This document shows, piece by piece, positions 1-7,683 of a DNA stretch of 31,479 nt. Source of the DNA: Synechococcaceae bacterium WB4_1_0192 (GTDB lineage: Bacteria; Cyanobacteriota; Cyanobacteriia; PCC-6307; Cyanobiaceae); assembly GCA_009926195.1 (NCBI GenBank), contig RFPK01000002.1, positions 1 through 31,479 of the forward strand, written 5' to 3'. How positions within the stretch are numbered: the stretch's first letter is position 1; the number at the start of each line of letters is the position of its first letter. The notes below the pieces were generated by a model. It was not told where the DNA came from, did no database searches, and worked only from the letters and a program-made list of their open reading frames with translations. The translations under genes and the position numbers were made by a program.

Positions 1-582
1 CCAGGGCCCGGCCTCAGCGAAGGGCACCAGGCGCTCCAGGGAATCAGGCTGCAGCTCGGCATCGGCGTCGAGAACCATCAGCCAGCGGCCCTGCAGCTGG
101 GGAAGCACGGTGTTCAGGGCTCCGGACTTGCCGCCCCCGGCATCACGCTCACGGCGGACGACCTGCAGCTGCGGATAGCGCCGCTGATAGGCGGTCAGGA
201 CCTCGGGGGTGCGGTCCTCGCTGCCGTCGTCCACCACCCAGAAGCGCAGAAGCCCATCGGGGTAGCGCACCTGGGCCAGGCGCTCCACCAGCCGACCGAT
301 CACCGCCTCCTCGTCGCGGGCCGCAACCACCAGGTCGACGCTGGGCCAGTCGCTCAGGGTCGAGGTTGCAGCAGCCGCTGCAGGCTGCGAGGCGGCCCTG
401 AACAGGGGCAGGAAAACGGTGCGGGCGGCGTAGAGCCCGAGCAGCAGGGTGAGGGCCAGGGCAGGCCAGAGGCGCTGGTCGGCCGGCAGCCAGTGCGGGG
501 CCAGACCCGCAGCGGCACAGCTCAGCACGAAGAGCGTGGCCCTGGGACGGCGGGCTCCTGGGGCTGTGCCGCCGGCGACCAT
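1..582 (-). CDS. Family 2 glycosyltransferase, membrane-associated (N-terminal part, runs off the window)
   Basis: The reading frame starts with ATG at 582 and stays open to the window edge, giving the first 194 residues. Two hydrophobic stretches come first (about residues 15-32 and 39-61), followed by a GT-A fold signature: VDLVVAARDEE at the start of the nucleotide-binding domain, then VVDDGSED and the metal-binding DxD-type motif VLDADAE with the preceding GGGKSGALN. This arrangement is that of processive or membrane-anchored GT2 enzymes, which transfer sugars from nucleotide-sugars on the cytoplasmic face of the membrane. The acceptor and product cannot be told, because the C-terminal half with the acceptor-binding region is outside the window. 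It lies 47 nt downstream of the SpoIID-like gene on the same strand, so an envelope role is a reasonable inference. Confidence 0.85.
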   Translation of the reverse strand, partial: MVAGGTAPGARRPRATLFVLSCAAAGLAPHWLPADQRLWPALALTLLLGLYAARTVFLPLFRAASQPAAAAATSTLSDWPSVDLVVAARDEEAVIGRLVERLAQVRYPDGLLRFWVVDDGSEDRTPEVLTAYQRRYPQLQVVRRERDAGGGKSGALNTVLPQLQGRWLMVLDADAELQPDSLERLVPFAEAGPW

Positions 583-629
583 GGCGTTCTCAGCAATACG
601 GGCAACTCTAAAGGCCGCCTAAAGAGCGC

Positions 630-2222
630 TCACGAACCGCCGGTCGGCCCGGCGGCAGTGGCGCGGGACCGGTCGAGGGCCCCCAGGGGCACCAGGCGGG
701 TGCCGGGGTAGTAGTGGCTGAGGATGCGCTCAAGGCTCCAGCCCCGACCCGCCAGATCGATCGCGCCGGCCTGGGAGAGGCCGGCACCATGGCCGAAGCC
801 GCCGCCCTCGAAGCGCCACACCCCGGGGGCCGGGTTGCTGAGCAGGAACAGGGTGCTGGGCAGGCTGCGCAGGGTGCGCCGGATGGCATCGCGCTGGAGC
901 ACCAACGAGCCGCCACTGCCCCGCAGGGACAGGCGCAGCACCCGGCCGCTGGGGCCGCGCTCCAGCACCTGCACCTGCTGGAGCCGACCGATGGCGGCCC
1001 CAGCCGGTAGGGCGCGTTCGATCTGGGCGCGATCGAGAACGCGAGTCCAGCGAAACAGGGGATGGTCGCTGCCGTAGGCCTGCCCGCTGCGCTGAAGCAG
1101 ATCGCCCAGGCGCGGCGGGGCCGTCAGGGGCAGGGAGACGGCCGCCTGGAGCGGCGGCGGTCCATCAACGGCGGGACGCAGGTAGGGCAGCGCCGGGGCG
1201 CTCCAGGCCTCGTCGTAGGCCGCCGCCACGCCACCGTTACTGGCGTGATACACGGCGTGAATCGGTTGCTCCTGCCAGCTGAGCACCCGTGCGGACGTTG
1301 CAGCGATGGCCTGGCGGACGCTGCCGCCAGCCTGACGGGGATCGCTGTACACCTGGCACTGCGTGTCGGCGCAGAGGTGGTAACCATCCACCGCGAACCG
1401 ATGCTGATTGCGCAGAGCCCAGGTGCGGGCCAGCACGGCCTGAGCCGCCAGGGCCGCGGCCGGTGCCCCGGCGCCGATCTCATGGGGCAGGACCCCCTCG
1501 AGGTAGCGCTCCAGGGGCACCTCCTCCACCAGCGACCAGCCGCCATAAGCATCCGCCTGCAACCGGAACGGCCCGGCATAGACCCCCCCCTGCCAGCGCA
1601 GACCCTGGGGAGCCGTGATGCGCAAGGGTCCCTGCAGGCGGCGCCAGCCGGCCGGGGTGTGCAACTGCGGCACCAGCTGCTGGCTGACCCGCAGCTGCTC
1701 CAGGCGCGGGCTGAGACCGGCCGGGGCAGGCAAACCGGGCTCAGCCCAGACCTCCCAATCGGCTGGATGGGCGATCACCAGCTCACGGCCGGGGCGGGCC
1801 CAGGCCTGGGCGACCTGCTCTGCGGACTCGAAGCTGGCGAAGGGACCCAGCACCTGGCGCTGAACCCGCAGGGGTTCGGGCAGCACCTCGCTGCGCCAGG
1901 TCAGGTCCAGGGAGATGCCGCTGTGACGCTGTCCGCGGGCATCCACGAGCACCAACGACGCACCGGCTGCCTGCAATCGCAGCGGCGCCCGGCCCAGATG
2001 GGCAGCCAGGGCCACCCACAGCACCGGTCGGGTGGCGCTGAGGGGCGGCGGCAGCGGCACAGGGCGACGGATCAGCGCTTCGGCGGGGCGGCAGCCAACG
2101 GCGACCAAGCCCAGGGCCATCACGACGAACGACCGCACCGAGGGCCGCACGAGCGGTCGCACGGTGGGCCCCACGGTGGGCCGCATGGTGGACCGCAGCA
2201 GCAGCGGAGCAACGGGCCCCAT
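630..2222 (-). CDS. SpoIID/LytB domain protein, probable lipoprotein
   Basis: This 530-residue protein carries a SpoIID/LytB domain in its middle and C-terminal parts. Recognisable pieces are VPLERYLEGVLPHEIG, with the conserved glutamate used for glycan cleavage in SpoIID enzymes; the CADTQCQVY segment; VYHASNGG; and the C-terminal GFGHGAGLSQAGA followed by ILSHYYPGT. SpoIID enzymes act on denuded peptidoglycan glycan strands; homologues occur in many cyanobacteria that do not sporulate. An N-terminal hydrophobic run ends in LVAVGC, which looks like a lipobox with Cys44 as the lipidated residue. The start is uncertain: ATG at 2222 gives a long N-terminus, while ATG at 2186 gives a 32-residue arginine-rich signal peptide; neither has a clear ribosome binding site. 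The arginine-rich part is encoded by a 12-bp tandem repeat. Divergent from rpmI. Confidence 0.85.
   Translation of the reverse strand: MGPVAPLLLRSTMRPTVGPTVRPLVRPSVRSFVVMALGLVAVGCRPAEALIRRPVPLPPPLSATRPVLWVALAAHLGRAPLRLQAAGASLVLVDARGQRHSGISLDLTWRSEVLPEPLRVQRQVLGPFASFESAEQVAQAWARPGRELVIAHPADWEVWAEPGLPAPAGLSPRLEQLRVSQQLVPQLHTPAGWRRLQGPLRITAPQGLRWQGGVYAGPFRLQADAYGGWSLVEEVPLERYLEGVLPHEIGAGAPAAALAAQAVLARTWALRNQHRFAVDGYHLCADTQCQVYSDPRQAGGSVRQAIAATSARVLSWQEQPIHAVYHASNGGVAAAYDEAWSAPALPYLRPAVDGPPPLQAAVSLPLTAPPRLGDLLQRSGQAYGSDHPLFRWTRVLDRAQIERALPAGAAIGRLQQVQVLERGPSGRVLRLSLRGSGGSLVLQRDAIRRTLRSLPSTLFLLSNPAPGVWRFEGGGFGHGAGLSQAGAIDLAGRGWSLERILSHYYPGTRLVPLGALDRSRATAAGPTGGS
2133..2192 (+). repeat. Five imperfect 12-bp tandem units inside the start of the SpoIID-like gene
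   Basis: Units read CCGCACCGAGGG, CCGCACGAGCGG, TCGCACGGTGGG, CCCCACGGTGGG and CCGCATGGTGGA. On the minus strand each unit encodes one four-residue block of the type [T/S/L]-[V/M]-[R/G]-P, giving the run TMRPTVGPTVRPLVRPSVRS in the positively charged part of the putative signal peptide. The unit length is a multiple of three, so gain or loss of a unit would keep the frame. Confidence 0.75.
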
Positions 2223-2317
2223 GACGGGCGGACAGGCGAGACACCGACCCTAGGGGGTCTTGGCGGAAGGGAGGTCCAGGCCGTACCCTCATTGTTTGTG
2301 CCCGAGCGCGTCAACAC

Positions 2318-2515
2318 ATGCCGAAGCTCAAGACCCGCAAAGCAGCCGCCAAGCGGTTCAAAGCCACCGGCAGCGGGAAGTTCATGCGCCGCCACGCTTT
2401 CCGCAACCACCTGCTCGATCACAAGAGCGCCAAGCGCAAGCGCCACCTCGGCACCATGGCCGTGGTGGACGAGCGCGATGCGGACAACGTGAGCGCGATG
2501 CTCCCCTACAGCTGA
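2318..2515 (+). CDS. rpmI: 50S ribosomal protein L35
   Basis: A 65-residue basic protein that starts MPKLKTRKAAAKRFKATGSG and contains the RRHAFRNHLLDHKSAKRKR segment, both hallmarks of bacterial L35 at its usual length. It is a component of the large ribosomal subunit. It is followed after 48 nt by rplT, the normal partner. The third member of the classical operon, infC, is not upstream; instead a divergent envelope gene is there. A leader of about 95 nt separates it from the divergent gene; no obvious attenuator hairpin was seen in it. Confidence 0.98.
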   Translation: MPKLKTRKAAAKRFKATGSGKFMRRHAFRNHLLDHKSAKRKRHLGTMAVVDERDADNVSAMLPYS

Positions 2516-2563
2516 GCCCTGCCGGCTGACCCGCTGTCTTCCATTCGTACCTAGAGAACCTTC

Positions 2564-2911
2564 ATGGCCCGCGTCAAAAGGGGCAACGTCGCCCGTAAAC
2601 GCCGCAACAAGATCCTTCGCCTGGCTCGCGGCTTCCGTGGCGGCAACGGCACCCTGTTCCGCACCGCCAACCAGCGGGTGATGAAGGCGCTCTGCAACGC
2701 CTATCGCGATCGTCGTCGTCGCAAGCGCGATTTCCGCCGCCTGTGGATCGCCCGCATCAACGCGGCTGCCCGCATCAACGGCCTGAGCTACAGCCGCCTG
2801 ATCGGCGGTCTCAAGAAGGCCGACGTTCAGCTGAACCGCAAGATGCTGGCCCAGCTGGCCGTGCTCGACCCCGGCAGCTTCACCGCTGTCGCCGGCACCG
2901 CCAAGGGCTGA
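2564..2911 (+). CDS. rplT: 50S ribosomal protein L20
   Basis: A 115-residue basic protein beginning MARVKRGNVARKRRNKILRL, with the L20 core GFRGGNGTLFRTANQRVMKA and ending in the globular domain (LNRKMLAQLAVLDPGSF). L20 binds 23S rRNA early in large-subunit assembly and in some bacteria represses its own operon; no such leader site can be recognised here. Length and N-terminus agree with the family. It lies between rpmI (48 nt upstream) and the TPR gene (35 nt downstream), all on the plus strand, so the three are probably co-transcribed. Confidence 0.98.
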   Translation: MARVKRGNVARKRRNKILRLARGFRGGNGTLFRTANQRVMKALCNAYRDRRRRKRDFRRLWIARINAAARINGLSYSRLIGGLKKADVQLNRKMLAQLAVLDPGSFTAVAGTAKG

Positions 2912-2946
2912 GCCAAAACGGGGATCGGCCTGGCAAGGTAGGGCGC

Positions 2947-3468
2947 ATGGATTTCTCCCTTCCCCAGGCCTATCTCACCGGCCTGCTGGTCCTGCTCAGC
3001 GGTGCTGCCGTGGTTGTGGCCCGTCAGCTCCTGCGGGTCCGACGCGATGAAGCGGCCCTCGCACGCCTGGAGGCCCAGGGCCGCGACAGCGAACCCAGCG
3101 TCGCCGATCTCTATGAGCTTGGTTCCGTGCAGCTGCGCAAGCGGCTCTACAGCCAGGCCACCGAAACACTCAAGCGGGCTGCCAAGCGCTCCGCCGAGGA
3201 ACCCACTGAAGCCCAGGCGCTGATTGAAAACGCCCTGGGCTTTGCCCTGGCAGCCCAGAACAACTACAACGCCGCGATCCGCCACTACCGGTCGGCGCTG
3301 CGGGCCAAACCTGATTACCCGGTGGCCCTCAACAATCTGGCCTTCGCCCTCGAAAAGCAGCAGAAGGAGGACGAGGCCCGCAGCACCTATGAGAAGGTGC
3401 TGGAGCTCGACAGCGCCAACCGCACGGCCCAGAAACGGCTCAAGCGACTCAATCGCCTGGCTGCGTAA
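2947..3468 (+). CDS. ycf37: Ycf37-like tetratricopeptide-repeat protein (photosystem I assembly factor)
   Basis: A 173-residue protein with one N-terminal membrane anchor (YLTGLLVLLSGAAVVVARQL, residues 9-28), then a charged linker and about three TPR units: ADLYELGSVQLRKRLYSQA, ENALGFALAAQNNYNAAIRH and ALNNLAFALEKQQKEDEAR. An N-terminal anchor plus three TPRs, together with the ALNNLAFxxEKQ segment, is the layout of Ycf37, a thylakoid protein of cyanobacteria and red-algal plastids known to support photosystem I assembly or stability. The frame is open upstream into rplT, but ATG at 2947 is preferred because it begins the membrane segment and leaves a normal 35-nt gap. The family call rests on recalled similarity; a generic TPR protein is the alternative. 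Confidence 0.75.
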   Translation: MDFSLPQAYLTGLLVLLSGAAVVVARQLLRVRRDEAALARLEAQGRDSEPSVADLYELGSVQLRKRLYSQATETLKRAAKRSAEEPTEAQALIENALGFALAAQNNYNAAIRHYRSALRAKPDYPVALNNLAFALEKQQKEDEARSTYEKVLELDSANRTAQKRLKRLNRLAA

Positions 3469-3532
3469 CGCCCGGCCGCCCTGGATCAGCGGGGCCCTGG
3501 TCAGGTCCCTGCGCCAGGCCCCCGCACACCGC

Positions 3533-4105
3533 TCACCAAAGTCCGCGCACGGGGGTCGCGCTCCGGGATGTGGAGTCGGCGTTGGCTGCGGTCAGCACCA
3601 GCAGACCGCCGGGATGGGTGAGCCGGGAGGAGCGCCAACCGGTGAGGGTGAGGCCCTGCAGACCGCGGAATTCGCCCCCATCCTCCAAACCGGCCGCACC
3701 GATCCCACCCAGCAACAGCAGATCGAGTTGGTCGGATTTGGCGTTGAGGTTGCCTTGAATCGGCACCGTGGTGCCGCCAACGGTCATCGTGCCGCGCATG
3801 TCCACCATCTGACCCAGGGAAATGGCGGAGCTGAGGCTGACCTGGACCGTCAGGGGTGCCTGGCCGTTGAACGACTGATAAGTACCGCTCCAGACGCGCG
3901 GCATCTGTGTGGCCAACACCGCGGCGCGGGCCACGGGATCGAAGGTTTCCACCTGAATCTGTTCACCGAAACCAGGGGGCAGGCTCTGCTGAACAGACAT
4001 CGGTTCGATCGCGGGAACCGTGCTGCCCACCGGCAGGGGTGTGGCGGCCAGCAGGAACGGAATCACGGAATCTGGGGCGGGATGGGCCAAGGGTAAGGGC
4101 CCCAC
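3533..4105 (-). CDS. Protein of unknown function, beta-rich, possibly exported
   Basis: A reading frame of 190 residues with GTG at 4105; a second GTG at 4066 would shorten it by 13 residues, and neither has a clear ribosome binding site. I do not recognise a named family. The body after residue 45 is rich in alternating hydrophobic/polar strands, for example LTVQVSLSSAISLGQMVDM and GTTVPIQGNLNAKSDQLDL, and glycine-rich loops, suggesting a small beta-sandwich. The first 30 residues are mildly hydrophobic (VIPFLLAATPLPVG) and could be part of an export signal, but lack the usual basic residues. It is divergent from thiG with at most about 90 nt between starts, and convergent with ycf37. Codon use resembles its neighbours, so it is probably a real lineage gene. 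Confidence 0.7.
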   Translation of the reverse strand: MGPLPLAHPAPDSVIPFLLAATPLPVGSTVPAIEPMSVQQSLPPGFGEQIQVETFDPVARAAVLATQMPRVWSGTYQSFNGQAPLTVQVSLSSAISLGQMVDMRGTMTVGGTTVPIQGNLNAKSDQLDLLLLGGIGAAGLEDGGEFRGLQGLTLTGWRSSRLTHPGGLLVLTAANADSTSRSATPVRGLW

Positions 4106-4158
4106 GGCCGTCAGTCAGGATCAAGCTGTACGGTCGCTGCAGAGCGAGCAGCAGCGCC

Positions 4159-4980
4159 GTGTCCGCAGCCCACCAGCCGAACGACGAGCGGGATGCCCTG
4201 GTGATCGGCGGTCGGCGCTTCAGCAGCCGCCTGATGACCGGGACCGGCAAATACCCGAGCCTGGCGGCGATGCAGGCCAGCCTGACCGCCAGCGCCTGCG
4301 AGATCGTGACCGTGGCCGTACGGCGCGTGCAGACCCAGGCGGTAGGCCATGAGGGGCTGATGGAGGCGATCGACTGGAACGCGATCTGGATGCTGCCGAA
4401 CACCGCCGGCTGCGCCACAGCGGAGGAGGCGATCCGCGTCGCCCGGCTCGGGCGGGAGCTGGCCAAACTGGCTGGGCAGGAGGACAACACCTTCATCAAG
4501 CTCGAGGTGATCCCGGATTCGAAGCACCTGCTGCCGGATCCGATCGGCACCCTGCAGGCCGCGGAGCAACTGGTGAAGGAGGGCTTCACGGTGCTGCCGT
4601 ACATCAATGCCGATCCACTGCTGGCCAAGCGACTGGAGGAGGCCGGCTGCGCCACGGTGATGCCGCTCGGCTCACCGATCGGCTCGGGCCAGGGCATCCG
4701 CAACGCCGCCAACATCGCCCTGATCATTGAGAACGCCACGGTGCCGGTGGTCGTCGATGCGGGCATCGGCGTGCCCAGCGAAGCGGCCCAGGCGATGGAG
4801 ATGGGAGCCGATGCCCTGCTGGTCAACAGCGCCATCGCCCTGGCGGGCGATCCACCGGCGATGGCGCGGGCGATGGCCATGGCCTGCGAAGCCGGTCGCA
4901 GCGCCTTCCAGGCGGGTCGGCTGCCGATCCGCGCCGACGCCAGCCCCAGCTCCCCGACCAGCGGCCGGATCGGCAGCTGA
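4159..4980 (+). CDS. thiG: Thiazole synthase
   Basis: ThiG condenses 1-deoxy-xylulose-5-phosphate, dehydroglycine and the ThiS thiocarboxylate to form the thiazole half of thiamine. The 273-residue product has the family N-terminal core (LVIGGRRFSSRLMTGTGKYP), the Schiff-base lysine in NTFIKLEVIPD (Lys114 from this start), the phosphate-binding GSPIGSGQGI loop and the closing VVVDAGIGVPSEA and ALLVNSAIA segments. The frame is open far upstream, but family alignment from memory places the start close to the LVIGG block; GTG at 4159 is the only good candidate there. No TPP riboswitch is visible in the short upstream interval. ThiS and ThiO are not in the window. A Psb34-like gene follows after 79 nt. 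Confidence 0.95.
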   Translation: MSAAHQPNDERDALVIGGRRFSSRLMTGTGKYPSLAAMQASLTASACEIVTVAVRRVQTQAVGHEGLMEAIDWNAIWMLPNTAGCATAEEAIRVARLGRELAKLAGQEDNTFIKLEVIPDSKHLLPDPIGTLQAAEQLVKEGFTVLPYINADPLLAKRLEEAGCATVMPLGSPIGSGQGIRNAANIALIIENATVPVVVDAGIGVPSEAAQAMEMGADALLVNSAIALAGDPPAMARAMAMACEAGRSAFQAGRLPIRADASPSSPTSGRIGS

Positions 4981-5059
4981 GGCGGTGTGAAGCTTCGTCG
5001 CGACGGCCCGTCGCAACCGGCTGATCTCCGTACTGTCGCCTGACACACACCCCAGGGGC

Positions 5060-5227
5060 ATGCAGGTCACCGAAGAGGACGGCGGCAGGTTGAACGCTTT
5101 CGCCAAGGAACCGCGGATGCAGGTGATGGAGGCTGGTGAAACCAGCACCAGCAACAGCCGCCTGCTGCTGATCGGCGGCGGCCTGCTGGTGCTGCTGCTG
5201 GTGGGCGTGGCGGTAGGGATCAGCTGA
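5060..5227 (+). CDS. Psb34-like small single-helix thylakoid protein
   Basis: A 55-residue frame from ATG 5060 to TGA 5227. The N-terminal half carries EEDGGRLNAFAKEPRM, which resembles the conserved ED-G-LN-FA-EP-M motif of Psb34 (Synechocystis Ssl1498) and the related N-terminal stretch of some high-light-inducible proteins. The C-terminal half (residues 35-54, LLLIGGGLLVLLLVGVAVGI) is one transmembrane helix. Psb34 is known from photosystem II assembly intermediates, where it sits at CP47 and has been linked to exchange with Hlips. The helix here lacks the chlorophyll-binding ExxNxR-type motif of true Hlips, favouring Psb34. It lies between thiG and sqdB in the same direction, 55 nt before sqdB. 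The family name is a recalled match, not a computed one. Confidence 0.7.
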   Translation: MQVTEEDGGRLNAFAKEPRMQVMEAGETSTSNSRLLLIGGGLLVLLLVGVAVGIS

Positions 5228-5282
5228 ATCCCTGTAGTAGCTTGCCCTGACGGAGCGAACGCTCGTTCAGAGGAGTGCAGCG

Positions 5283-6476
5283 GTGAAGGTTCTCGTTCTC
5301 GGCGGCGACGGCTTCTGCGGTTGGCCCTGTGCCGTGAACCTGGCCGATCAGGGCCACGACGTGCTGATCGTCGACAACCTCAGCCGGCGCAAGATCGACA
5401 TCGACCTGGCGGTCGAGTCGCTGACGCCGATCGCGACCATGCCCGATCGTCTGCGGGCCTGGGAGGAGACCGGCGGCAGACCGATGCGCTTCGTCCTCAT
5501 GGACATCGCCCATGAGTATCAGCGCCTGCTCGACCTCCTGCTGGAGGAGCGTCCCGATTCGGTGGTCCACTTCGCCGAGCAGCGGGCCGCCCCCTACTCG
5601 ATGAAGAGCAGCGCCACCAAGCGCTACACGGTCGACAACAACGTCAACGGCACCCACAACCTGCTGGCGGCCATCGTCGAGAGCGGCCTCGACATCCACG
5701 TGGTGCACCTCGGCACCATGGGCGTGTACGGCTATGGCTCCCACCGCGGCGCCACCATCCCCGAGGGCTACCTCAAGGTGGAGGTGCCCCAGCCCGATGG
5801 CTCGCGCTTCGAGGAGGAGATCCTGCACCCGGCCAGCCCGGGCAGCGTCTACCACATGACCAAGACGCTCGATCAGCTGCTGTTCCTCTACTACAACAAG
5901 AACGACCAGGTCCGTATCACCGATCTGCACCAGGGCATCGTCTGGGGCACCAACACCGAAGCCACCGACCGCGACCCACGCCTGACCAACCGCTTCGACT
6001 ACGACGGCGACTACGGCACGGTGCTGAACCGCTTCCTGATGCAGGCGGCGATCGGCTACCCCCTGAGCGTGCACGGCACCGGCGGCCAGACCCGCGCCTT
6101 CATCCACATCCGCGATTCAGTGAAGTGCGTGCAGCTGGCCCTGGAGAACCCCCCCAGCCGGGGCGAGCGGGTCAAGATCTTCAACCAGATGACCGAAAGC
6201 CATCAGGTCGGCGAACTGGCCCGCAAGGTGGCGGGCATCACCGGGGCGGACATCAACTACCTTCCCAACCCCCGCAACGAGGCGGTCGAGAACGACCTGA
6301 TCGTCGATAACCGCTGCTTCATCGAGCTGGGCCTCAACCCCACCACCCTCGACGACGGCCTGCTCAAGGAGGTGGTGGAGATCGCCGGTCGCTACGCCGA
6401 CCGCTGCGACCGCAGCCGCATCCCCTGCATCTCCGCCTGGACCAAGACCCAGGCCCAGGCGATCCAGACGCCCTGA
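5283..6476 (+). CDS. sqdB: UDP-sulfoquinovose synthase
   Basis: SqdB converts UDP-glucose and sulfite to UDP-sulfoquinovose, the head-group donor for the thylakoid sulfolipid SQDG. The 397-residue protein is an extended SDR: NAD-binding GGDGFCGW at residues 7-14, Thr145 in HLGTMGVYGYG, and the catalytic pair Tyr190/Lys194 in SPGSVYHMTK. The long conserved block HFAEQRAAPYSMKS and the tail RYADRCDRSRIPCIS are typical of SqdB/SQD1. The GTG start at 5283 has an AGGAG ribosome binding site at 5271-5275. It is followed after 55 nt by sqdX, so both enzymes of sulfolipid synthesis are encoded together. Confidence 0.97.
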   Translation: MKVLVLGGDGFCGWPCAVNLADQGHDVLIVDNLSRRKIDIDLAVESLTPIATMPDRLRAWEETGGRPMRFVLMDIAHEYQRLLDLLLEERPDSVVHFAEQRAAPYSMKSSATKRYTVDNNVNGTHNLLAAIVESGLDIHVVHLGTMGVYGYGSHRGATIPEGYLKVEVPQPDGSRFEEEILHPASPGSVYHMTKTLDQLLFLYYNKNDQVRITDLHQGIVWGTNTEATDRDPRLTNRFDYDGDYGTVLNRFLMQAAIGYPLSVHGTGGQTRAFIHIRDSVKCVQLALENPPSRGERVKIFNQMTESHQVGELARKVAGITGADINYLPNPRNEAVENDLIVDNRCFIELGLNPTTLDDGLLKEVVEIAGRYADRCDRSRIPCISAWTKTQAQAIQTP

Positions 6477-6531
6477 ACCAGATCAGCCTCAACCCGACAA
6501 CCCCCGTCGACCTCCGCCTCGGTCCCCGTCC

Positions 6532-7683
6532 TTGAAGATCGCTCTCTTCACCGAGACCTTCCTGCCCAAGGTCGACGGCATCGTCACCCGGCTCACCAAG
6601 ACGGTGCAGCACCTGGTGGCTGCCGGCGATGAGGTGCTGATTTTCTGCCCGGAAGGGGCGCCCGACACCTACATGGGCGCCCGGGTGGTGGGAGTGCCGG
6701 CGATGCCGCTGCCCCTCTACCCCGAGCTGAAGCTGGCGTTGCCACGGCCGATGGTGTCGGACGCCCTCGAGGCCTTCGCGCCCGATCTGGTGCATGTGGT
6801 CAACCCGGCGGTGCTCGGTCTGGGTGGCATCTGGCTGGCGAAGACCAAGGGCTATCCCCTGGTGGCCAGCTACCACACCCACCTGCCGAAATATCTGGAG
6901 CACTACGGCCTGGGCATGCTGGAGCCGGTGCTGTGGGAGCTGCTCAAGGCCGCCCACAACCAGGCGCAGCTCAATCTCTGCACCTCGACAGCGATGGTGG
7001 CCGAACTGAGTGCCAAGGGCATCCAGCACACCGCCCTCTGGCAACGCGGCGTGGACACCGAGCTGTTCCGCCCGGAGCTGCGCAGCGCGGCGATGCGCCA
7101 ACGGCTGCTGGGGGGCCGCAGCGACACCGGCAAGCTGCTGCTCTACATCGGCCGTCTTTCAGCCGAGAAACAGATCGAACGAATCCGGCCCGTGCTCGAT
7201 GCCATGCCGGAGGCCCGGCTGGCCCTGGTGGGAGATGGTCCCTATCGTCAGCAGCTCGAGAGCCTGTTCGCCGGCAGCGCCGCCACCTTCGTGGGCTATC
7301 TGGCCGGCGACGAACTGGCCAGCGCCTATGCCAGCGCCGATGCCTTCCTGTTCCCCAGTAGCACCGAAACCCTCGGGCTGGTGCTGCTGGAGGCGATGGC
7401 CGCCGGCTGCCCGGTGGTGGGCGCCAACCGCGGCGGCATCCCGGACATCGTCAACGACGGTGTGAACGGCTGCCTGTATGAACCGGATGGCGCCGATGGC
7501 GGCGCGGGCAGCCTGGCAGCCGCCACAGAACGCCTGCTGGGCGACGCCAGTGAGCGTGAGCAACTGCGGCGCAATGCCCGCGAGGAAGCGGAGCGCTGGG
7601 GCTGGGCCGGCGCCACCGAACAGCTGCGCGGCTACTACCGCCAGGTGTTGAGCGGCCGTCAGGCACCCCTTCTGGCCGTCTGA
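6532..7683 (+). CDS. sqdX: Sulfolipid (SQDG) synthase, GT4 glycosyltransferase
   Basis: SqdX transfers sulfoquinovose from UDP-sulfoquinovose to diacylglycerol. The 383-residue product has the GT-B N-terminal signature MKIALFTETFLPKVDGIVT, the Rossmann strand LLYIGRLSAEKQIE opening the C-terminal domain, and the family EX7E motif (Glu279 and Glu287 in STETLGLVLLEAMAAG), followed by GANRGGIPDIV. The start is TTG at 6532, chosen because MKIALFTETF is the family N-terminus; no strong ribosome binding site precedes it, so translation may be coupled to sqdB. Its 3' end overlaps the 3' end of the convergent mrdA by 25 bp. Alternatives within GT4 are unlikely given the adjacent sqdB. Confidence 0.95.
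   Translation: MKIALFTETFLPKVDGIVTRLTKTVQHLVAAGDEVLIFCPEGAPDTYMGARVVGVPAMPLPLYPELKLALPRPMVSDALEAFAPDLVHVVNPAVLGLGGIWLAKTKGYPLVASYHTHLPKYLEHYGLGMLEPVLWELLKAAHNQAQLNLCTSTAMVAELSAKGIQHTALWQRGVDTELFRPELRSAAMRQRLLGGRSDTGKLLLYIGRLSAEKQIERIRPVLDAMPEARLALVGDGPYRQQLESLFAGSAATFVGYLAGDELASAYASADAFLFPSSTETLGLVLLEAMAAGCPVVGANRGGIPDIVNDGVNGCLYEPDGADGGAGSLAAATERLLGDASEREQLRRNAREEAERWGWAGATEQLRGYYRQVLSGRQAPLLAV

Noticed and set aside
4981..5059. Hairpin or terminator between thiG and the Psb34-like gene
   Set aside because: GTCGCGAC-type short palindromes are present but no stable stem with a T-run, so neither a terminator nor a riboswitch can be supported.
5060..5227. Calling the 55-residue protein a high-light-inducible (Hli/Scp) protein
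   Set aside because: The N-terminal motif is shared, but the membrane helix lacks the chlorophyll-binding ExxNxR-type residues of true Hlips.
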